From Leptolyngbya sp. NIES-3755 (GTDB taxonomy: Bacteria; Cyanobacteriota; Cyanobacteriia; Leptolyngbyales; Leptolyngbyaceae): a stretch of DNA of 64,000 nt. The stretch lies in NCBI GenBank assembly GCA_001548435.1, contig AP017308.1, positions 248,001 through 312,000 on the forward strand, given 5' to 3'. Shown in pieces: positions 1 through 9,078 of this stretch. How positions within the stretch are numbered: position 1 is the first letter of the stretch; the number at the start of each line of letters is the position of its first letter. Made by a program: the position numbers and the translations under genes. Below the pieces are notes generated by a model. It worked only from the letters and a program-made list of their open reading frames with translations, ran no database searches and was not told the DNA's origin.

Positions 1-40
1 AGTCATCGGCTTGAATTTCGAGAGAAAGCCAATCTACCAT
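1..40 (-). CDS. Start of an unidentified gene running off the left edge (partial)
   Basis: An ATG on the minus strand at position 40 opens a frame that stays open to the edge (13 codons, beginning MVDWLSLEIQ). A purine-rich GGGTGTGG stretch lies just upstream. Too short to identify; it may not be a gene. Confidence 0.3.
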   Translation of the reverse strand, partial: MVDWLSLEIQADD

Positions 41-160
41 TACCACACCCACGAAACTCTAGTGCAAAGAATTTGACAAAACCTATCGATAGGAATGATT
101 TTGAACTCGATTGATCGATCGTCTTTTCGCACAATGCTCATGAATTTGCGGGTTCAGTAT

Positions 161-180
161 TAGACTCTGCTAGACTCTAA
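161..180. repeat. Two adjacent copies of a 10-bp repeat
   Basis: TAGACTCT occurs twice, 10 bp apart, about 70 bp upstream of the first plus-strand gene. One-turn spacing would suit a protein-binding site in the leader. The rest of 41-249 shows nothing I can name. Confidence 0.4.
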
Positions 181-249
181 TTCGTTCATCGTTCTTGCAC
201 TCCTGTCCGGATTTTGAGAGTCAAGGGAATTTTGTAAAGTTGGAAGCCA

Positions 250-585
250 ATGATTCACCTGATTCAACAACGAGCTACCCCACAGCAAATCGAAGAGATG
301 TTGGCAGGAGCAGGGCTATACATTAAGCTGGCAGTAGACATCAAACGCGAGATTTTAGCAGGAGGCGGAATTCTTCATGCAGATTGTGAGCGAGTCTTAC
401 TAGAAAATGGCAGTGTTCAAACAAACATCTGGGGTGCAAACTGGTACGCGATCAATGCCAGCTTAGACTACGAATCATTGATTAACATTCGTCCAAAGCA
501 GGGAAATCGCTCAATGAACATCCAAGACCCCTCGATTTGCGATCGTATTTTAGAAATCACACACCGATTGTTAGGAGAAAGCTGA
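250..585 (+). CDS. Small conserved protein, DUF5674-like
   Basis: This 111-residue soluble protein resembles a small conserved family that I recall as DUF5674. The pattern is an N-terminal helix, then a central segment with an invariant-looking HADCERVLLENGS stretch and a WGANW motif. There is no signal peptide or membrane segment. The stop codon overlaps the next start by one base (TGATG), so the two genes are probably translated together. The function is unknown, and the family name comes from memory of the pattern only. Confidence 0.7.
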   Translation: MIHLIQQRATPQQIEEMLAGAGLYIKLAVDIKREILAGGGILHADCERVLLENGSVQTNIWGANWYAINASLDYESLINIRPKQGNRSMNIQDPSICDRILEITHRLLGES

Positions 586-935
586 TGGCTGTTGTCGATT
601 GGGAAGCACTCAGACAGCGATATCAAGAGGCAGATATTTCAACCCGATTAGGTGCACTAGCTTCTAACCTGTCGCGCATTCACTCGTTAACGCTGCGGCG
701 AGAGCAATCTGAAGTCGTTGTTCATCTCATTCGTGAGAGTCAGTTCTTAATTGAATGGACTGCTCCTAATTTAGAGATTGAGTTTGCGGCGGAATTAGTT
801 GAACTGCAACGGCTTTTAGGAAGTTGGTATTATCACTGGAATATGGTTTGGACAACTTCAGTTCATCGAGATCAAATCGTTGAGCAAACACAGCATTGGG
901 CAGAGAAGGTATTAGAGCGATCGTTTATCTTGTGA
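585..935 (+). CDS. Hypothetical protein coupled to the preceding gene
   Basis: This is a soluble, mostly helical protein of 116 residues beginning MAVVDWEALRQRY. I chose the ATG at 585 because AGGAGAAA lies just upstream (574-580) and the start overlaps the stop of the preceding gene. An upstream in-frame ATG at 537 lies within that gene and is less likely. I recognise no domain. The last ten codons form the left arm of a long hairpin shared with the converging gene downstream. Co-translation suggests the two small proteins act together. Confidence 0.7.
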   Translation: MAVVDWEALRQRYQEADISTRLGALASNLSRIHSLTLRREQSEVVVHLIRESQFLIEWTAPNLEIEFAAELVELQRLLGSWYYHWNMVWTTSVHRDQIVEQTQHWAEKVLERSFIL

Positions 936-962
936 ATAACCGCGATCGCTCTAATACCTTCT
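904..962. terminator. Bidirectional terminator with a perfect 20-bp stem
   Basis: Bases 904-923 are the exact reverse complement of 943-962, with a 19-base loop. The left arm is coding sequence of the plus-strand gene, whose stop lies in the loop, and the right arm reaches into the stop of the minus-strand gene. There is no long T-run, so the terminator role is inferred from position and stem strength. Confidence 0.65.
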
Positions 963-2598
963 AAATCGCACAACTCAAGTCGCCTGCTCTTTGGGTAAAG
1001 CGCAAATTCTCCCGATAGTCTACTGGACAATCAATCACGGCTGGAACATCTTGATCGAGTGCTTCTTTCAACGTTGGAATCAGTTCAGCAACCGATTGGA
1101 CTCGGTAGCCCTTTAAGCCCATGCTTTCCGCAAATTTGACGAAATCAGGATTGCCAAACTTGATAAACGAAGAATGTCCAAAATGGTTCTCTTGCTTCCA
1201 CTCGATCAAGCCGTAGCCACCATCATTAAAGATGATCGTCACAAAAGCAGTTCCGACTCTCAGCGCGGTTTCTAGCTCCTGACAGTTCATCATGAAGCCA
1301 CCATCCCCCGTAACCGCAACAATCTTACGATCGGGATGTACCAATTTTGCTGCGATCGCACCCGGAATTGCAATCCCCATCGCTGCAAATCCGTTGGAAA
1401 TGATGCAAGTATTCGGACGATGACAGTGGTAGTGTCGAGCCATCCACATCTTATGAGCACCGACATCAGAGATCACAATGTCATCGGCTCCCATCACTTG
1501 CCGTAAGTCGTAGATCAGCTTCTGAGGCTTGATCGGGAAACCTTCATCGTTCGCATATTGGGAATAGTCACTGCGAATTTCAGCCCGCAAATTGAGAACA
1601 TGAGGATCAGGCTTGCCATCTCGATCGCAGCGATACAAAATCTCTTGAAGTGAGTCGGAAATTTCACCGACGACTTCTGCGATCGGCATATAGCTACTAT
1701 CGACTTCAGCGGGTGTACTGCCAATGTGAATGACTGGAATTTTGCCGTCTGGATTCCATTTCTTCGGGGAGTATTCGATCAAGTCATACCCGATCGCAAT
1801 CACTAAATCAGCTTGATCAAATCCACAGCTAATATAGTCTCGTTGCTGTAGTCCAACTGCCCACAGTGCTAAGGGATGCGGATAAGGAATCACCCCTTTA
1901 CCCATAAACGTATTCGCAACGGGAATATTTAATCGAGTCGCGAACTTAGTTAACATCTCACTTGCATCACCACGAATTGCGCCATTTCCAACCAAGATCA
2001 AGGGATTTTCGGCATCATTGATCGCAGCGGCAGCTTTCTCGATACTGCGAAAGGAAGCAAAGGATTTTTCAATGTTGTCACAAATTAAAGGTTTACCTTC
2101 GACGGGCATAGCTGCAATGTTTTCAGGAAGATCAATATGAACGGCTCCAGGCTTTTCAGTTTGAGCAATCTTGAACGCTTTGCGAACAATCTCTGCGGTG
2201 TTACTCGGTCGCACGATCTGAGCATTCCACTTGGTCACAGGTGCGAACATCGCAACGAGATCAAGATATTGATGCGATTCGATGTGCATTCGATCGGTTC
2301 CGACTTGTCCGGTGATTGCGACTAATGGAGCACGATCGAGGTTGGCATCTGCCACTCCGGTCATCAAATTCGTTGCACCTGGACCTAATGTGGATAAACA
2401 CACTCCGGCTCTTCCGGTGAGTCGTCCATAGACATCTGCCATGAATGCTGCACCTTGTTCGTGTCGAGTGGTGATGAATTGAATTGATGAACCTTGTAGA
2501 GCTTCTAAAACGTGCAGGTTTTCTTCTCCAGGTAGACCAAAAATGTATTCCACACCTTCAGCTTCCAAACATCGGACTAATAGTTCTGCGGTATTCAT
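961..2598 (-). CDS. 2-oxoglutarate decarboxylase (acetolactate synthase-like, ThDP-dependent)
   Basis: This 545-residue enzyme belongs to the thiamine-diphosphate family. It has the catalytic glutamate in an N-terminal RHEQGAAFMADVYGR segment and the GDG...N cofactor motif near residue 435 (GDGGFMMNCQE then FNDGGYG). By similarity alone it would be called acetolactate synthase. It lies directly downstream of a succinic semialdehyde dehydrogenase, as in Synechococcus PCC 7002 (A2770/A2771), where the pair converts 2-oxoglutarate to succinate and closes the cyanobacterial TCA cycle. I therefore favour 2-oxoglutarate decarboxylase. The ATG at 2598 is preferred because AGGAG lies six bases before it, whereas it abuts the ATG at 2604. 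The substrate assignment rests on context. Confidence 0.8.
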   Translation of the reverse strand: MNTAELLVRCLEAEGVEYIFGLPGEENLHVLEALQGSSIQFITTRHEQGAAFMADVYGRLTGRAGVCLSTLGPGATNLMTGVADANLDRAPLVAITGQVGTDRMHIESHQYLDLVAMFAPVTKWNAQIVRPSNTAEIVRKAFKIAQTEKPGAVHIDLPENIAAMPVEGKPLICDNIEKSFASFRSIEKAAAAINDAENPLILVGNGAIRGDASEMLTKFATRLNIPVANTFMGKGVIPYPHPLALWAVGLQQRDYISCGFDQADLVIAIGYDLIEYSPKKWNPDGKIPVIHIGSTPAEVDSSYMPIAEVVGEISDSLQEILYRCDRDGKPDPHVLNLRAEIRSDYSQYANDEGFPIKPQKLIYDLRQVMGADDIVISDVGAHKMWMARHYHCHRPNTCIISNGFAAMGIAIPGAIAAKLVHPDRKIVAVTGDGGFMMNCQELETALRVGTAFVTIIFNDGGYGLIEWKQENHFGHSSFIKFGNPDFVKFAESMGLKGYRVQSVAELIPTLKEALDQDVPAVIDCPVDYRENLRFTQRAGDLSCAI

Positions 2599-2694
2599 GC
2601 TCATCTCCTGGGATAGGGAATTGTCCGTATAGTGATAGCTCAGAATTTGCGAATTAAAAAACGTTTTTATTGATGGATTGGGACTCGATCGCTA

Positions 2695-4062
2695 CTATTT
2701 CACCCAAATCGTTTTGACATTGACGAACTCTAGAATGCCTTCGCGTCCTAATTCTCGTCCGAAGCCCGATCGCTTAATTCCGCCAAAGGGTAATTTCACA
2801 TCAGACTTCACCATGTCATTAATAAACACTGATCCAGACTCGATTTCCTGAATCAATCGATCGCGTTCGGTTTCGTCCTGTGTCCAAGCACTCGCACCCA
2901 GTCCAAACGGAGAATCATTGGCACGAGCGATCGCACTTTCTAAATCAGGCACTCGGAACACTAAAGCAACTGGACCAAAAAACTCGTCATACTCTGCCAA
3001 ACAGCCTTTGGGAATCTCAGACAAAATTGTTGGTGGATAGAAATTACCGGGTCGATCGTGAATCGGTTCACCCCCGATCAGAACTTTTGCACCTTGCTGA
3101 ATCGAGGTTTGAACTTGCTGATCTAAGTCTTTCAGAATTCCCGGAGTTGCAAGGGGTCCAATGTCAGTCTCCGGTAACATTGGATCGCCGATTTTCAGAG
3201 CCTTGTATTGTTCAATTAATCGATCGACAAATTGATCAGCAATTTCATCAGCAACAATAAAACGTTTTGCAGCAATACAAGACTGTCCATTGTTAATCAT
3301 TCGGGCGGTGACTGCTGTTTTCACTGCCTGATCAAGATCTGCGCTCGGCATCACAATAAAAGGATCACTGCCACCGAGTTCCAGCACGACTTTCTTAATC
3401 TGCTTTCCTGCGATCGAGGCTAAACTTGCTCCAGCGGGTTCACTTCCAGTTAGAGTTGCCGCTTTTACTCGATCGTCTTCTACAATCGCTGCAACTTTGT
3501 CGGCTCCCACTAATAAAGTTTGAAATGCTCCAGTGGGAAAGCCAGCACGAGTAAAAACTTCCTCGATCGCAAGGGCGGACTGTGGCACATTTGAGGCATG
3601 TTTGAGCAAGCCAACATTACCTGCCATCAGTGCGGGAGCAGCAAACCGAAACACTTGCCAAAATGGGAAATTCCACGGCATCACAGCCAAAATTATGCCT
3701 AAGGGTTGATAGCGTACAAAGCTCGATGATGCTTCGGTTTGAATCGGCACATCTGCGAGAAATTCATCCGCTTTTTCAGCATAGAAGCGACAAACTGAAG
3801 CCGATTTTTCCACTTCCGCGATCGCAGCTTTGATCGGTTTACCCATTTCCAGCGTGATCAATGTTCCGAAGCGATCGCGCTCTTGTTCTAAAATGTTCGC
3901 GGCTGCCAAAAGCCATTCCGCACGTTGGGACATCGGAATCGATCGAGACTTCAAAAACTGCGAATGAGCAATTTCAATTCGAGTCTCGATCTCAGCATCC
4001 GACAGCGCATCAAAGGTTTTGATAGTTTCTCCGGTCACAGGGTTGATTGTTGCGATAGTCAT
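2695..4062 (-). CDS. gabD: Succinate-semialdehyde dehydrogenase
   Basis: This 455-residue aldehyde dehydrogenase has the catalytic cysteine in NNGQSCIAAKRF and the general-base glutamate in LELGGSDPF. It oxidises succinic semialdehyde to succinate, the second step of the bypass that replaces 2-oxoglutarate dehydrogenase in cyanobacteria. GAGAGGT lies upstream of the ATG at 4062. It is the first gene of a probable two-gene operon, 96 bp before the decarboxylase. The length matches the short GabD/Sad type. Whether it prefers NAD or NADP cannot be read from the sequence with confidence. Confidence 0.85.
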   Translation of the reverse strand: MTIATINPVTGETIKTFDALSDAEIETRIEIAHSQFLKSRSIPMSQRAEWLLAAANILEQERDRFGTLITLEMGKPIKAAIAEVEKSASVCRFYAEKADEFLADVPIQTEASSSFVRYQPLGIILAVMPWNFPFWQVFRFAAPALMAGNVGLLKHASNVPQSALAIEEVFTRAGFPTGAFQTLLVGADKVAAIVEDDRVKAATLTGSEPAGASLASIAGKQIKKVVLELGGSDPFIVMPSADLDQAVKTAVTARMINNGQSCIAAKRFIVADEIADQFVDRLIEQYKALKIGDPMLPETDIGPLATPGILKDLDQQVQTSIQQGAKVLIGGEPIHDRPGNFYPPTILSEIPKGCLAEYDEFFGPVALVFRVPDLESAIARANDSPFGLGASAWTQDETERDRLIQEIESGSVFINDMVKSDVKLPFGGIKRSGFGRELGREGILEFVNVKTIWVK

Positions 4063-4628
4063 CCCGCTACCTCTCTTAAAAAAATAAACAGCACAAAAAG
4101 AGCGATCGTTCTGGTCGCTATCACAATGGGCTGAAGTGGTAATTCTTTCACAACTAAAAACGTGCAGCTTGCAGCGTTATTCCAACTAAATGCTTCTATC
4201 TCTAATTCTGACAACGATCGCACAGAACAGTGAATAAACTATGATTAAGATTGTGAATGTAACCACTCATAGTTTGTTTAACTTGTTCATACAAATTAGA
4301 AAACAGAAATATTGCTGACGGCAAAATAGTGAAATCTTGCAGAAAGCTTAAGGTTTTTTTTGTCACTACAAATCCAAATTTGGAATCCTGTACGATAACA
4401 ATCAATTAGGCATTGCGATCTGGATAAAGCATTACTTTGCTGGATTAGAGCAGAATAAAATTGCAATCAAGCAAGAAAAATTCCCAACACAGATCGAAAC
4501 TTGGCTATACTAGCTGAGTAGCGAACGCAAACCAAAGTGAAGGCGCTTCGATGTACCGCCTTTAACCCTGCTTTTCTAGTCTTAACGATGCCTCGATCGC
4601 TCCAAAAGCTCCAAGTTGGACTGAGAAA
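4063..4628. other. Gene-free stretch of 566 bp
   Basis: This region separates the divergent dehydrogenase operon and response-regulator gene, so it should hold both promoters. A 67-codon minus-strand frame at 4202-4405 has no good ribosome site or recognisable protein. I see no repeat, tRNA or riboswitch here. Confidence 0.6.
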
Positions 4629-5036
4629 ATGAGTTTGGAAGATTCCTTAAGTAGACCGATCGTGCTCGCAGTCGATGACAATCTCGATAATTTGGTACTG
4701 CTCGAATTTCAGCTTGCGGCTGTGACTGATTGTGCTGTAGTGACGGCTACAACAGGAGAAGCGGCACTGCACCTCGCAGAACACAGTCAGCCTGATTTGA
4801 TTTTGCTAGACATTCAACTCCCCGACATTAGCGGTGTTGAAGTGGCTGAACGCTTAAGACAATCCCCAACAACAAATCGGATTCCGATCGTAGCTTTGAC
4901 CGCACTTGCCAGAAATGAAGACCGCGATCGTATCCTCAGTTCTGGCTGCGATGAGTATCTGACCAAGCCTTATGAATTAGAGGACTTACAAGCGATCGTT
5001 ACTCGTCATCTGTCGCTGTCATGTTCTCCTCTCTAG
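4629..5036 (+). CDS. Single-domain response regulator (CheY-like)
   Basis: The protein is 135 residues, one receiver domain with no output domain. The acidic pair is in AVDDN (about residue 16), the phospho-acceptor aspartate in LILLDIQLP (about residue 60), the conserved threonine in IVALTA and the lysine in YLTKPYE. It would carry phosphate between a kinase and a partner by protein contact. No kinase lies next to it. Its last 38 bases overlap the convergent gene downstream. Confidence 0.85.
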   Translation: MSLEDSLSRPIVLAVDDNLDNLVLLEFQLAAVTDCAVVTATTGEAALHLAEHSQPDLILLDIQLPDISGVEVAERLRQSPTTNRIPIVALTALARNEDRDRILSSGCDEYLTKPYELEDLQAIVTRHLSLSCSPL

Positions 5037-5421
5037 GGCGGCGAGATTGAGACTCACGGAGTTGTGGCGCTTCTTCTAGAACCACGATCGTTCCAGTACG
5101 TCCGGTATCAAACGTGGCATCACTGAGAATATCAATCACTTTCACACCGACAATCTCTTCAATCATCGCTTGTAACTGTGGATGAAGCGCTTTATCAAGA
5201 TCGTTGTGAACTTTCTCTGCCAAGTCTTCCTGTCCAGTTTCAAGCAGCAATTGTTCCGGTTTAGTGATTGAATCTTCCAGCACGATGATCACTTTGCCAT
5301 CTGCGACATGACATTGGACGCGACTGGGCTGGTGTCCGAGTTGAGTTCGATAAAAGGCTTGTACCCTTTGGGATAGGGTGCGCTCCAATTGCCCGCGAGT
5401 CGGTAAAGCAGTCGAAGTCAT
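4999..5421 (-). CDS. DUF2294-family protein
   Basis: A 140-residue soluble protein. The N-terminal pattern (GQLERTLSQRVQAFYRTQLG) and the GVKVIDILSDATFDTGRTGTIVVLE segment are typical of DUF2294, a small family of unknown role. The C-terminal 13 codons overlap the 3' end of the response-regulator gene on the other strand. The charged tail beyond the core may be a consequence of that overlap. Confidence 0.75.
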   Translation of the reverse strand: MTSTALPTRGQLERTLSQRVQAFYRTQLGHQPSRVQCHVADGKVIIVLEDSITKPEQLLLETGQEDLAEKVHNDLDKALHPQLQAMIEEIVGVKVIDILSDATFDTGRTGTIVVLEEAPQLRESQSRRPREENMTATDDE

Positions 5422-5527
5422 AATAGTTAAATCATATAAATTGGCATGTTGCTATTATTGCGACCTCGGTTTGATTTCCAATCTCCCCAGAGAAATGTTT
5501 CTGCTGTAAGATTCTCAGCTTTTAGAG

Positions 5528-5713
5528 TTAGCGCACTTCGATCAATCCATTCACAATGGTGAGCACGATCGACAATCCAATCAATATCCAAAGGACGAAT
5601 CCGGGCACAAATGCGAACAGTCCGATTCCGCGTAAAATCCAGACGATCGCGGTTAAAGCAAGAACAACAACATACACAACGGCTCTAGAGTTATTGGGCT
5701 GATTCATAACCAT
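5528..5713 (-). CDS. Small two-segment membrane protein
   Basis: This 61-residue protein has two hydrophobic segments, about residues 11-30 and 33-55, with a short polar N terminus. Small cyanobacterial membrane proteins of this shape are common, and I cannot assign a function. It stands alone, with a spacer on each side and no partner. Confidence 0.6.
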   Translation of the reverse strand: MVMNQPNNSRAVVYVVVLALTAIVWILRGIGLFAFVPGFVLWILIGLSIVLTIVNGLIEVR

Positions 5714-5835
5714 TTCTGTCCAATCGGGTCGATCCCACTATAGACAGACTTTTTATAATCTTCATCAGTTAAAAACAGTTGTTTGACCGAATGCCTGCTA
5801 TCTTTACGGGTGGTTGGTGTAAGGAGTGACTGAAA

Positions 5836-6357
5836 ATGCTGACGTTAATTTCTGAAAACACTGCTTTGATGCAAGGCGAGATTTTGCTGAATCCACGATC
5901 GCATTCTGGTTGGGGTGGAGCCGTGACCGCGAAAATGTATTTACCGATCGCGCTTCCGTCGGTATGGCAACAGGTAACAGACTATCCACGCTGGGTGCAA
6001 TATTTCCCGGATGTGACGAAGAGCGAGATTCGGCAAGTCTTGGAACAATCTGGCATCAAACGAATTTATCAAGCGGCAAGTAAAGCATTTCTGATTTTCA
6101 CGGCTCAGGTCGATATCACGCTCAAAGTATTGGAAACTCAGAATCAGCGAATTCAGTTTTTCTTAGAGTCCGGTAGTTTCAGCGATTTCCATGCTGATTT
6201 ACAGTTACAACCGCATGGAGATGGAACGATTCTGACTTATTCAGTACAAGCAACTCCGACGATTCCAGTGCCAAGCTTTTTGATCGAGCAAGCGATCCGA
6301 TTCGATTTGCCTACGAATTTAAGACAAATGCGATCGGTCATTTGTACAGGGCGATAA
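5836..6357 (+). CDS. SRPBCC-family (START-like) lipid-binding protein
   Basis: The 173-residue protein has the polyketide-cyclase / coenzyme Q-binding fold signature: PIALPSVWQQVTDYPRWVQYFPDV, then alternating strands and a long C-terminal helix (SFLIEQAIRFDLPTNLRQM). Such proteins bind hydrophobic ligands in a helix-grip cavity. AAGGAG at 5820-5825 supports the ATG at 5836. It is 27 bp from the NACHT gene on the same strand and could share its transcript. The ligand is unknown. Confidence 0.8.
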   Translation: MLTLISENTALMQGEILLNPRSHSGWGGAVTAKMYLPIALPSVWQQVTDYPRWVQYFPDVTKSEIRQVLEQSGIKRIYQAASKAFLIFTAQVDITLKVLETQNQRIQFFLESGSFSDFHADLQLQPHGDGTILTYSVQATPTIPVPSFLIEQAIRFDLPTNLRQMRSVICTGR

Positions 6358-6384
6358 TAGTCATAGTTCATTGACTCTGATTTC

Positions 6385-9078
6385 ATGGCGCGTCCTAGCT
6401 ACGGTGCTGCAACTCAATCTCGATCGCGAATTCTCTTCACGGCTCTCCTCGACTATGCCAATGAGGAACTAGAAGTCGATGAGCATTCGATCGATGTTTT
6501 GCGCCCTCAAATTCAGACTCATTGGAAATGCGATCGACGTTTAATTGTTCGGACTAAAGTTCGATTTCTAGAAGCATTAACGAAACGAATTGATTCCCCT
6601 TTAACAGCCGATCAGATCAAAGAATCACTTAGAAGATTCGAGGATTTTCTTGGCATTCTAGAGGACAATCGCCCGAATCGAAGCGGCTCTGAAGTTTGGC
6701 ATTTTACGCTTAATTTTTGGCATTCAAGATTCGATCGTTCTGCAAATCTTCAGCAGTTTGATCAAGCTTGGGAAATGGCGCGTTTACCTCAAACAAAACC
6801 CGAATTGATTAATTCTTGGGTGCAGATTTGTCGCGATAGTTTAGAAGCTCAAAATTATCAGCGCTTAACGACGAATCCGCTCACAATTACAGATGGATTT
6901 TCATTCGATGTGCATGAATTGTATGTGCCATTGGGAATTGTCGAACGACAAGAAGAGGAAGAAGAACGAATTTTCTCGATCGCTGAATTTCTCAATCAAT
7001 TAGGGTCAAAACAACGAATTGCGATCGTTGGCGAACCGGGAGCCGGAAAAACCACGCTTCTACAGCAAATTGCCACTTGGTTGATTGATCAAAATGCGTT
7101 ACCAATTTGGATTTCTTTAGCTGATCTGCAAGGCGAAACACTCGAACAATATTTGCTCAATACTTGGTTGAAACAAGCGACTCGAAAAATTAGTGTCTCC
7201 GTTGAATTACAAGAATCATTTGCAGAACAATTTCGGACTGGAAAGGTTTGGTTGTTATTAGATGCGATCGATGAAATGGCAATCGAAGCCAGTGTCGCTT
7301 TAACCTCGATCGCACGTCAGTTACGCGGCTGGATTTCTGATGCTCATGTCGTTTTAACTTGTCGATCGAATGTTTGGGATAATGGCAAAAATTCCTTAGA
7401 ATCGTTCACGACTTATCAGAATCTTAGTTTTCGAGAACAGACTGGAGAATTTATCGATCGATGGTTTCAGAAGAAATCAGAATTAGGCGATCGACTAAAA
7501 CAAGAATTGAATAAACCAGAGCGAAAACGAGTTCGAGATGCTGTTAGAAATCCTCTGAGATTAGCTTTAATGTGCCGTTCTTGGTCGCTAACTCAAGGTA
7601 CATTACCAAGTACAAAATCAACTTTATATCAACAATTTGTAGAGACAATTTATGCTTGGAAGCAAGACTATTTCCCCACAACACCTGCACAAAGACAGCA
7701 ATTAAATCATGCACTTGGACAGGTTGCACTACGCGCTTTAACTCAATCAAAAACGCGATTTCGTTTACCTTATTCGTTTTTGCAGCAAGCGTTTGGAGAG
7801 GCGCTCGATCTCATGCCTCTAGCGCTTCAACTCGGTTGGTTAAATCAAGTTGCAACTCTGAACGGTGAAAAGATTTATGCGTTTTATCACTCTAGTTTTC
7901 AGGAATATTTTGCAGCACAAGCGATCGACAATTGGCAATTCTTCTTCGACAATTATTTAATCTTTCAATCTCATTGGCGCGAAGTTATTTTCTTGTGGTT
8001 GGGTCGAACTGATTTAGAAATCGACCAAAAAGAATCGTTCATCCAAGCCTTAATTGAATTTGACGATCGCTGCGGTGGTTTCTACTCACATCGCGCCTTT
8101 TTCCTAGCGACTTCCGGTTTATCAGAATTTCCTCAAAGCGAGAAACTAGACGAAATTCTGACAAAATTAATTGAATACCGATTTGGTAGTAAAACGTTAG
8201 CACCTGTTCGGGAAGCAGCGAGAATTGCACTTTTGCAAACCGATCGACAAAGTGCGATCGCAGTCTTAGAACAATTCGTCTCCTCAACCCCAGATTTATT
8301 TGCGCGTTGGTCAGCCGCTTACACGTTAGGTAAAACGCTCGATCATGGAAATCATTTTGCCATTCAAGCCATGATCGATCTATTGAACGAAATCGACAAC
8401 ACAACACTACAATTGAATATCTGCGATCAATTAGAAAAGATTAATCCTGGAAATTCAGTTGCATTTGAAACAATTAATTCAATTCTCAAAACAACAGAAT
8501 CAGAAACCTTACAGCGTAAAGCAGCTTATATTTTAGGTAAGAACAAATTGGATTTAGAAAAATCGATTTCAACGCTTGAGAATTTAATTCATTCCACTCA
8601 AAACCCAACTTTACGATTGCAAGCCGCAGAAAACCTAAACGCACTAGATTCAACAAATACGATCGCGCTTTCAGTCCTAAATTCTCTTCCAACCAAAACC
8701 AAGCCAACCAGCACAAAACCCTCGAAAGCATTACAACTTGAACGCACGATCGCAACCTTAGAACAGCGACTTGCTCAAACGACTGATCCGATCAATCAGC
8801 GTCGTCTTGCTTATCGATTAGCTACACTATCACCCGGACATCAAAGCGCGATCGACACTCTTCTTTCTCTATTGCTCCAACCCCTACCCACCCTACACAA
8901 GAAGATTGTTGAGAACCTCAAGGATGTACTTTTAGAAGAACAATTGCCGATCGTCGTTGATCGACTAAAAGAAGCTTCCGAATCGATCGAGGTCTATAAA
9001 CTGCTTTGGTATTGTTCGGAACGAATGAACTATCCGTTGTTCGATCGAGCTTGGAATCAAGAGCATTCTCAACCCTGA
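6385..9078 (+). CDS. NACHT-domain NTPase with C-terminal HEAT repeats
   Basis: This 897-residue STAND-class protein has three parts. Residues 1-200 are a helical N-terminal region I cannot name. A NACHT domain follows, with Walker A GEPGAGKTT near 216 and Walker B WLLLDAIDEM near 290. From about 580 to the end, short helical pairs look like HEAT repeats. In bacteria NACHT proteins often act as oligomerising sensors, several of them antiphage, with the N-terminal part as effector or adaptor. No obvious nuclease, protease or TIR motif is visible at the N terminus. The 3' end overlaps the convergent aldehyde dehydrogenase by 10 bp. Confidence 0.85.
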   Translation: MARPSYGAATQSRSRILFTALLDYANEELEVDEHSIDVLRPQIQTHWKCDRRLIVRTKVRFLEALTKRIDSPLTADQIKESLRRFEDFLGILEDNRPNRSGSEVWHFTLNFWHSRFDRSANLQQFDQAWEMARLPQTKPELINSWVQICRDSLEAQNYQRLTTNPLTITDGFSFDVHELYVPLGIVERQEEEEERIFSIAEFLNQLGSKQRIAIVGEPGAGKTTLLQQIATWLIDQNALPIWISLADLQGETLEQYLLNTWLKQATRKISVSVELQESFAEQFRTGKVWLLLDAIDEMAIEASVALTSIARQLRGWISDAHVVLTCRSNVWDNGKNSLESFTTYQNLSFREQTGEFIDRWFQKKSELGDRLKQELNKPERKRVRDAVRNPLRLALMCRSWSLTQGTLPSTKSTLYQQFVETIYAWKQDYFPTTPAQRQQLNHALGQVALRALTQSKTRFRLPYSFLQQAFGEALDLMPLALQLGWLNQVATLNGEKIYAFYHSSFQEYFAAQAIDNWQFFFDNYLIFQSHWREVIFLWLGRTDLEIDQKESFIQALIEFDDRCGGFYSHRAFFLATSGLSEFPQSEKLDEILTKLIEYRFGSKTLAPVREAARIALLQTDRQSAIAVLEQFVSSTPDLFARWSAAYTLGKTLDHGNHFAIQAMIDLLNEIDNTTLQLNICDQLEKINPGNSVAFETINSILKTTESETLQRKAAYILGKNKLDLEKSISTLENLIHSTQNPTLRLQAAENLNALDSTNTIALSVLNSLPTKTKPTSTKPSKALQLERTIATLEQRLAQTTDPINQRRLAYRLATLSPGHQSAIDTLLSLLLQPLPTLHKKIVENLKDVLLEEQLPIVVDRLKEASESIEVYKLLWYCSERMNYPLFDRAWNQEHSQP

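Noticed and set aside
961-2598. Acetolactate synthase for branched amino acids or acetoin
   Set aside because: Linkage to succinic semialdehyde dehydrogenase and no small regulatory subunit favour the 2-oxoglutarate decarboxylase role.
4202-4405. 67-codon minus-strand frame in a gene gap
   Set aside because: No ribosome site and no coding-like composition.
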